Of a stretch of DNA of 62,000 bases, positions 54,973-62,000 are shown piece after piece (position 1 is the stretch's first letter; each line of letters opens with the position of its first letter). The DNA comes from Branchiostoma floridae (lineage: Eukaryota; Chordata; Leptocardii; Amphioxiformes; Branchiostomatidae): NCBI RefSeq assembly GCF_000003815.2, contig NC_049986.1, positions 18,696,946 to 18,758,945 on the forward strand, written 5' to 3'. The notes below the pieces were generated by a model. The model saw nothing but the letters and a program-made list of their open reading frames with translations, had not been told where the DNA came from and did no database searches. Position numbers and translations under genes: made by a program.

Positions 54973-57900
54973 ATGGCTACAAGTACTGGTACATGTAAGA
55001 GCAAACTTAAGCAAGGCGTCGCAGAAGATTGGGCCTCGGTTGGCCGTGCGTACGGTCTGAATAGCGACACCATCAAGGTGGGTGCGAATCATTATAGTTG
55101 TCAACATGACATAAAACATGTACCAAAGGTCATTTTCATATCTGCCTCGGCCCCATAGCTCTAGGAGGTACCCAAACGTATGATCAATGCAATTTCTCTC
55201 TTGACAGCTCTGTTATCGACAGTCTGAGTTTCTTGCTTCTAATACTCTCAAAACACGGAAAATGTCAGGTCGCTGACTGTTCAGATTTTCCGGGGGGGAG
55301 AGCATATTCCCCCAGACCAATCTAAGAAAGGTCGCTTTTTCCTCGCTTGCCTCGACGCTCACTAGTCCCAATAATATACACAAGAACCCCACAACAAGAT
55401 CTGGTTTCGACATGCGCTATACTGTTATGTAACTACTGCAATACTATGATTTAGGTGCTGAAACGTAAGTCATCCGTCTTGGAGTTGTCCGAAGACGACT
55501 TGAAGACGTTACCGATCCCTGCGGAACAGAGACGCCTCCTTTACGACATGTTGGAGGACCTTAAGACCACATGTGAACTCGCGGCTCGCCACGGCAACAA
55601 GAAACTGGCGGCAGAGTTACGAAGGGCATTTCCTAAGGACAAATACACGGTAGGGAAATCAAAGATAACGTTATATTCATATCATTACCTCAAAGTTGAT
55701 GGTCTTTGCAATGCAGTATGCCTATACTAAACAGTAAACAGTATACCTATACATGTACTATGTATACGTAAAGAGTAATAAATTGATAACTCAGTACGTG
55801 GGGTGGGGTTGGATAGCCGGGGGTGTTGGCGTACACTAACTTTATTTGTAACTTTGATAATACATTGTAAATGTGTTTATATATTTCTATTAACATTATA
55901 GCAAGTATTCATGTTAAGTGGTCGATAATATTGTTAAAAGAAGTTCCACAGCTTGAGTGCAGTACTATATTGAATAGAATGATAAAAAGAAAGCAGTATA
56001 CCCACAGCAAATGTATATCTGTTATATGTTGTACATAATGCAGTACCTAAGTGGAAAATTATTGGACCGTCATAATAGTAGAGCATGGGGCATTTCTGTT
56101 CCAATCACAAGCATGTAGGATATTTAACGTTACGAATCATTATCTTAAATTAATGTGCACTGCTTTCCTATCTAAACCATTTATAGGTAGAAGCCCACTG
56201 TCTGGAGGAGGAAGGGGGTTCAGAAGTCCTTGAGGCCGTGACAGTTTCCACCACAGACAACATACAGGACGAGGTGAAGGATAAACTATTTCAATTTTAA
56301 CCAATACAAACTTATCATATGATAATTCGAGAAAGTGTATAACCACACTACCAACTCGCAAAATGACAAGGACGTTTTATCAGAAGTAACAGGCAGTGTT
56401 ACGTGAGAGATAGCAGGAAAGAGACAAGATAGGGGGAAATATATAAAGAGAGGAAGAGGGAGATACATAGAGAGTGGGGGAGAGAGCTTGGGGAGCAGGA
56501 GAGAGAGAAAGTAGAAGAGAGAAAGAGAGCAGGGATGTTCTAAGATGCGTTTGTTGCACGTATTTCAGGTTTTGATCTACTGTAAGCCGTACATTGTCGC
56601 CTTGAATGCTGGAGCCCTGGACTTTGACGAGACTGGAGACGAACTCTTTGATTTTGTGGGAGAAGCGATGGAGATGATGTAAGTATGTGGTCTTTTTCGT
56701 CCTGAAAAGCAGCCCAATCTGATTCGTTGATCGTCCACTAAAGACATGTTACTTTTAAGATTTTTAGAGGAACTATAAAATTGTCCTCGTATATTCTGCA
56801 GGGATGCGGGTAACTACAAGGGGGCACTCCTGTTACTTCCTGAGCAAACGTTCCTGCCGCGATACCTGGCGGAGACGCTCCAACAGAAGGGACAAATCTT
56901 CACCCTGCGTCACACCGATGGGTTCGTCAGCGTTGTCCGAGAGGAAGTAGATAAACTACTGGAAGATGAGGAAGAGGAAGACGAGGATGAAGAACACGAT
57001 GAGGTGTTTATTTCGTTATGTTATAAATCAAGTATTGACAATTTTTATTTGACACTTTTTAGTCAAAATGCACAGGCTTGCAGGATGTCCATTTGGAATC
57101 ATCCTGAATTAATTGTTCTGCATTGGTCTTTTAGATATCAGGTACGTCATGCAGCAGAACATCTAGAAGTGTTCGTTTTCCCTTTTCTATAGTCCTCCGT
57201 GTTGTATATATATATAGAAGACACAACATACATATTTAGAACACAGTAAGTCCTCTGTAAGAACTGGCTGCTACGAGGTTTCTTCTATCAGCTTATGGCT
57301 CCTGGAAATTTTTCTTTTTACATGACCACTTCCATATCTTAAAGGCGCAATATGGCATATGCCGTAGGTGTAGCGTTTGCTGGTTGGCCTTATAGTATTT
57401 CATTCTTCAGACCCTGACATCTACTCCAAGGGGACAGGCGTATCTTCTGGAGGTCTCCCCTGGGGAACTGGTTCTCATAACCGGGGATGAGGATCTGCGT
57501 GCATATGGACTTGACAAGGAGGATCCTACTAGGACACCACAGACCGAGAGTGGGGTGTCTGGTGCTAGGTAGGCGCCTATCCTTACTGTATTATAAAGTA
57601 ACCAAATTAAACTTTCTTAAATGTTTGATCGTAGTACTAATGATGAGAATTTGTACCTATAGAAAATAGCCACTTTTTTTGTACAAAACTCGAGCAAAGC
57701 ACTCTCAAAACGATTTGCAAAATAAGACATGGTATGAACCGGCTTGGTCGTTTCGTTTTATTAATCCTACAATCCTACATGTATTTTTGTCAGGTCCAAG
57801 CCCAAGGTCAACAGAAAGCTGTACCCTGAGTTACCAACACAGGACGGCTCTCAGGACACCATCTCAACAGGGTCGTCTGAAGGCAGGAGGGAGACAGAAC

Positions 57901-59216
57901 CGAAAAAGAAAGAAGCAACCCGCGACGTCCGCCCCAAGGACCAAACTCCACAGGCATCTCTGTCTAGCAGACATCCTAAGAAAGACCCAACTCCAGACGG
58001 GAGGAGGTCCAAGGAGGCGTCCAAAGCGTCGTCTGGCTCAGCGACTACGGCTTTGGCCTCAAGTGGTATTCATGTCAAGAAAGACGGAACACCAGACATG
58101 CGGTACAAAGAGAACAAGATGGCTGCTGGTTTGTACGGCCTGAAGAAAGATGGCACTCCGGACGGGCGATTTAAACAAAGCGATTCGGAAGGCTATGACT
58201 CTGTCCTTGCCCACACCACGCCCACGAAAACCGCATCTTCTCCCTTCCAACGAGACACTTGGGAAGATGGGAGGCCTTCTCCCCCTTCCTCTCCGTACGT
58301 TTCCAAAGAAAATGACGGCTACGTATACGGTGGAGGGTTATCTACCAGTGGCTTCACAGGAAGGTACCCAGTCGGTCCACTAAAGAAAGACGGTACTCCC
58401 GACATGCGCTACAAGGTTAACAAGATGGCTGCTGGTTTGTACGGTTTGAAAATGGATGGTACACCGGACATGCGCTTCAAAGAGCACAAGATCGCTGCTG
58501 GTTTGTACGGCCTGAAGAAAGACGGCACTCCAGATAGGCGATTCAAAGAGAGCAAGCAAACCTATGATTCTGTCCTCGATGACTACACCACGCCCAGGGT
58601 GACGGAAATCGCATCTTCCCTCTTCCAACAAGACACCTTGGCGGATGAGAGGTCTTCTCCCCCTTCCTCTCCATACGTTTCCAAAGAAAATGACGGCTAC
58701 GGTGGAGGGTTATCTACCAGTGGCTTCACAGGAAGGTACCCAGTCGGTCCACTAAAGAAAGACGGAACTCCCGACATGCGCTACAAGGTTAACAAGATGG
58801 CTGCTGGTTTGTACGGTTTACAAATGGACGGGAGTCCGGACATGCGCTTCAAGGCGAACAAGATTGCTGCTGGTTTGTACGGCCTGAAGAAAGACGGGAC
58901 TCCGGACATGCGCTTCAAGGAGAACAGGACCAGCTACGGTCCATCCAGTTATTCGCCTTGTTATTCGTCCGGTTACTCGTCCGGCTATTCGCCAAGTTAC
59001 TCGTCCGGCTATTCGCCAAGTTACTCGTCCGGCTATTCGCCAAGTTACTCGTCCGGCTATTCGCCAAGTTACTCGCCTTGTTACTCGGCCGGTCCTCTGA
59101 AAAAGAACGGTACCCCCGACATGCGGTACAAGGCGAACAAGATCGCTTGCGGCATGTATGGGTACAAGATGAATGGTACTCCGGACAGGCGCTTCAAGGC
59201 GAATCGCCGACGCTAA
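54973..59216 (+). CDS. Unrecognised multi-domain protein, paralogue B of the pair (759 aa), with expanded DGTPDMRYK repeats
   Basis: Exons 54973-55077, 55455-55649, 56187-56273, 56569-56678, 56802-57003, 57411-57568 and 57794-59216, with phases consistent for 2,280 nt. Residues 1-100 form a helical N-domain (EDWASVGRAYGLNSDTIK, LAAELRRAFPKDKYT). 101-233 is an unrecognised conserved block (CKPYIVALNAGALDFDE, NYKGALLLLPEQTFLPRY, IFTLRHTDGFVSVV) ending in an acidic run (EEEEDEDEEHDE). 234-286 is TPRGQAYLLEVSPGELVLI. From about 378 there are ten copies of [LV]KKDGTPDMR[YF]KxNK, often followed by MAAGLYG, alternating RYK and RFK units. A YSSGYSPS repeat lies at about 673-720, between units 8 and 9. 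The protein ends on basic residues (FKANRRR). No enzyme motif, signal peptide or membrane helix is evident. Function unknown; an intracellular scaffold is a guess. Confidence 0.8.
58955..59090 (+). repeat. 24-bp coding tandem repeat (YSSGYSPS)
   Basis: Units of GGCTATTCGCCAAGTTACTC are repeated about four times nearly identically inside the last exon of paralogue B, with related flanking units. Confidence 0.9.
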
Positions 59217-60487
59217 TTATACGAAGAACTTAACAATTGCACGACAATTGTACATGATACAACAGCTATTACACAAAGTACATAATAGAGGTATAGGATA
59301 AAGCTTTTAACATAACAATAAGGGCTGACATAATTCTTTGATATAGTAATATAAGGAGTAAGCTAATCATTAGTTACGGTATTCTTTCTAATAGCAGAGC
59401 AGTCCTTGATATATTTGCTTATTTTTGCATTATGGGAGTTCTGACATCTAAAGATATATGAAAATCTGTTTGTAGCATCAAGTCTCTTGAAATTTGTCGC
59501 ACTTGATTCGACAAATATGAATAATTTATTACGTAAACACTTGTTTGCACAGTCTTTATTCGTACTTGTGACAGTCACTTTGACATTTTCAAGTTCATAC
59601 ATTTATTTCACAAGCGTTTGAAAGAAAAGATATCAAGGTGTAGTATAATTAAGATAAGAACGAACATGTCAAAAATTATATAGTCGATAAATGCAGTGTT
59701 TGGCTTAAAGTTTTAGCTCTTCTAAATATCCATTTAATGTTTGCTATACAGAAAATAATTAGACTATTCACTGAAAGTGTAGGTTGAAACGACGTCAGAA
59801 TGTTATTTAGACTGCCATGACATGGATATGTAAAAATAGATAAGGCATATAAAGATATGGAATATAGATAAAGCAAACTAGGATGTAAATCCCAAAGGCA
59901 AAGATTGTACTTTTATACGTCTTGCAAATATGTTGTGTGGTGGATAATATTTCATCTTAACAATATCTGTACAGTGGTGGTTGGAAGGAATTTTTAAATT
60001 TGCGGTTACTTTACGCTGAGGTAATAACATTCTGTACAAATTGTGTGGCGTATATATATGTAAACAAAGAACAATCAATTTGTGATGTATTCTATGGAAG
60101 AATAACCATAATGCTTGTAGAAATTTCGACACTGAATTTCAGAGTCAAAGTACATAAGATAAAGGTACGAGTAGTTCACATAGAAAATGGGACGGAAAGC
60201 TGACAAATGCTAGAAGATACTTGTTTGTCTTTTATGCACATTGTTCAACTGGGCATTTCATGTGATATTTTACTTTTTTTGGAGGCTTTGTCCCCAAAGG
60301 TTGCAGGAATGGCAGCAACGAAGACGGATGATATCAGTTTAATGCTTCTTATTATTACAAGTTTCGTTGTGAAATATGACATGAATAAGGTTTGGTCTAA
60401 TATTCTCTGTATACAGTTTAGCCATATTTGCCTGGTTCCTTCCATGTATATGACCAGTCCCGTCAAAGAGGTTGCTTTCACTGCATC
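59217..60487. other. Convergent intergenic region
   Basis: Lies between paralogue B (+) and the TPR gene (-). Besides the LINE fragment it is AT-rich with no supportable gene. Confidence 0.6.
59235..59602 (-). mobile_element. LINE 3' fragment directly after paralogue B
   Basis: 59235-59330 is the reverse complement of the LINE tail at 30690-30832 (TATACCTCTATTATGTACTT, ACAATTGTCGTGCAATTG). The minus-strand frame up to 59602 (NAKISKYIKDCSAIRKN) resembles the end of a LINE ORF2. It begins about 20 bp past the stop of paralogue B, so the 3' UTR probably runs into it. Confidence 0.6.
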
Positions 60488-62000
60488 TCAAACGTCATGG
60501 TCTGATCTTCCGGAATTGTTAATTATAAGCTGGACTTTCGCATGGAGTCTCCTAAGATTATCAACAATTTCGGTTAACCTTTCAACTTCAGGATGTGCAG
60601 TACCGTAGATACTTCGCTTCATTTGTAGCTCCTGTTCATAATAGCTTATGGCCTTCTTGTGAAAACGAAGCATTCCCCAGGCGAAGGCCAAGTTTTGAAG
60701 AGAATCGGCAATGCTTGGATGCACAGTGTTCTCACCAAAGATTCTCCTCTTCATCTGCAGTGCGCGCTCATGGTAGCTGATGGCTTTCCGGTACTCACCG
60801 AGGGTACTCCAAGAGCAACCCAAGTTATTTAGTGACATGGCAATGTCAGGGTGTTGAGAACTCTCACCATAAAGTAGTTGTCGCATCGACAGTGACTGTT
60901 CAAAATAGCTGATGGCCTTTCTATGATCACCAAGTTTTTCCCAAGCGGCACCTAAATTGTTAAGTGACGTGGCAACATCAGGATGCGCAATATTGTCACC
61001 GTGGATAGTCCGCCTCATTTGTATCGACGGTTCTAAAAAAGTGAGAGCCTTTCTATAATCACCAAGGTCTAGCCAAGTACCAGCTAAGGCATCAAGTGAC
61101 ATTGCAACGTCAGAATGTGCTACGCTGTCGCCATGGATTCTCCGCATCATCTGTAGTGACTGTTCCTGGTAGCCGACTGCCTTCTTGTAATCACCAAGGC
61201 TACACCAGGCGCGTCCTAACTGACTAAGTGACCTAGCAATAGCAGGATGTGCAGTACTCTCACCATAAATACGCCGCCTCATCTGTAAGGATTCATCATA
61301 AAAGCCGACGGCCTTTATTTGATCCCCAAGGTCACTCCAGGTCTCACCCAAGTTATAAAGTGACGTGGTTATATCTGGATGTGCAGAATCCTCACCATAG
61401 ATACCCCGCATCATCTGAAGTGATTGGTCAAGATAACTGATAGCTTTTCTGTTATCACCAAGGCCCATCCAGGTGGCACCCAAGTTTTGAAGTAGCTTTG
61501 CCATTTCAGGCTGTTTCTTTCTCTCGCCATACATGCTCTGCATCATCTGTAGTGATTGTTCATAATACCGAATAGCCTTTCTGGGATTACCCCGATCATT
61601 CCAGACGGTACCTAAGTTGACAAATGTATTTGCAATACAAGGATGCGCAGTACTTTCACCAAAGATACTCCACATAATTTGAATCGACTGCTCGTAATAG
61701 GCGGTGGCCTTTGCATAATCACCAAGGTCACTCCATGCGTTACCCAAGTTGTCAAGTGACAGGGCAATTTTAGGATGTGCCGTGGCCTGTCCATAGAGAT
61801 CCCGTGCCATCTGCAATGACTGTTCATAATAGCTGACTGCCTTTCTGTAATCAGCAAGGTGGTTCCAAGCGGAACCCAAGCTGAGAAGTGTTCCCGCAAT
61901 TTCAGGATGTGCAGTGGTTTCATCATAGATACTCCGCATCATCTGCAGTGACTGTTCATAACAGATGATCGCATTTCTGTAATCTCCCACGGCTTTCTTG
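60488..62000 (-). CDS. TPR-repeat protein of kinesin-light-chain/NPHP3 type, C-terminal part
   Basis: A single open frame enters from the right edge (no true start within the window) and stops at 60488. It holds ten 44-residue repeats plus an eleventh variant. The consensus is GDYRKAISYYEQSLQMMRSI, then YGExTAHPDIAxSLxNLGxAW. Long helical pairs with AHP-x-I-A between them are the NPHP3/KLC-type TPR pattern. After the last repeat (YGTAHPEVERLTEIVDNL) the chain ends KVQLIINNSGRSDHDV. In this family such arrays often follow an N-terminal NB-ARC or other effector domain, which would lie to the right of the window. Role: protein-protein interaction. The array is one exon as far as visible. Confidence 0.85.
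   Translation of the reverse strand, partial: KKAVGDYRNAIICYEQSLQMMRSIYDETTAHPEIAGTLLSLGSAWNHLADYRKAVSYYEQSLQMARDLYGQATAHPKIALSLDNLGNAWSDLGDYAKATAYYEQSIQIMWSIFGESTAHPCIANTFVNLGTVWNDRGNPRKAIRYYEQSLQMMQSMYGERKKQPEMAKLLQNLGATWMGLGDNRKAISYLDQSLQMMRGIYGEDSAHPDITTSLYNLGETWSDLGDQIKAVGFYDESLQMRRRIYGESTAHPAIARSLSQLGRAWCSLGDYKKAVGYQEQSLQMMRRIHGDSVAHSDVAMSLDALAGTWLDLGDYRKALTFLEPSIQMRRTIHGDNIAHPDVATSLNNLGAAWEKLGDHRKAISYFEQSLSMRQLLYGESSQHPDIAMSLNNLGCSWSTLGEYRKAISYHERALQMKRRIFGENTVHPSIADSLQNLAFAWGMLRFHKKAISYYEQELQMKRSIYGTAHPEVERLTEIVDNLRRLHAKVQLIINNSGRSDHDV

Noticed and set aside
59363-59602. 79-codon minus-strand frame as a small gene
   Set aside because: Adjoining sequence matches a LINE tail and the peptide looks like the end of a LINE ORF2.

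Overview
The window reads as nuclear DNA of an invertebrate chordate, most probably an amphioxus (Branchiostoma). The case rests on split genes with GT-AG introns, a recognisable AJM1 orthologue (a metazoan junction protein), single-exon LRR receptors, a VWD/C8-TIL-EGF-SEA membrane protein, a kinesin-light-chain/NPHP3-type TPR array, and many small palindromic (MITE-like) elements and microsatellites. The species call is inference: no ribosomal or mitochondrial marker is present. There are two runs of N, at 44551-44794 and 50608-50707.

Layout. 1-5074 (+): 3' part of a membrane mucin/zonadhesin-like gene (end of C8, TIL, TILa, EGF, SEA, EGF, TM). 5075-9809: repeats, including one transposon nested inside another. 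9810-12608 (+): intronless LRR receptor with three ITAM-like tyrosine modules. 12609-15842: microsatellites and a MITE. 15843-28052 (-): five-exon AJM1 orthologue of about 2,320 residues with an unusual N-terminal membrane anchor and two extra 42-nt in-frame cassettes behind exon 3. 28053-36451: LINE tails, MITEs, a (CA)n tract. 36452-38944 (+): second intronless LRR receptor, broken by one in-frame TAA. 38945-44940: repeats, including a mariner deletion derivative with perfect inverted ends. 44941-49913 (-): complete nine-exon gene for a 284-residue FERM-like protein. 51043-54642 (-) and 54973-59216 (+): a head-to-head inverted duplicate pair of unrecognised multi-domain genes ending in GTPDMRYK-type repeats. 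60488-62000 (-): 3' part of a TPR gene with eleven 44-residue repeats.

How it fits together. There is no operon. Several genes are surface or signalling types (two LRR receptors with phosphotyrosine motifs, a SEA/EGF membrane protein, an apical-junction protein, a FERM-like adaptor), but neighbourhood alone does not make a pathway. The most distinctive unit is the divergent pair at 51-59 kb. The exons align one to one, the 330-bp shared upstream region is itself an inverted repeat, and one side carries an ISRE/IRF-like element. One copy gained a sequence inside an exon and has an open, hydrophobic upstream segment, while the other expanded a C-terminal repeat. Exon models were built by reading splice sites and phases; all reading frames close (coding lengths divide by three), but no transcript was available.
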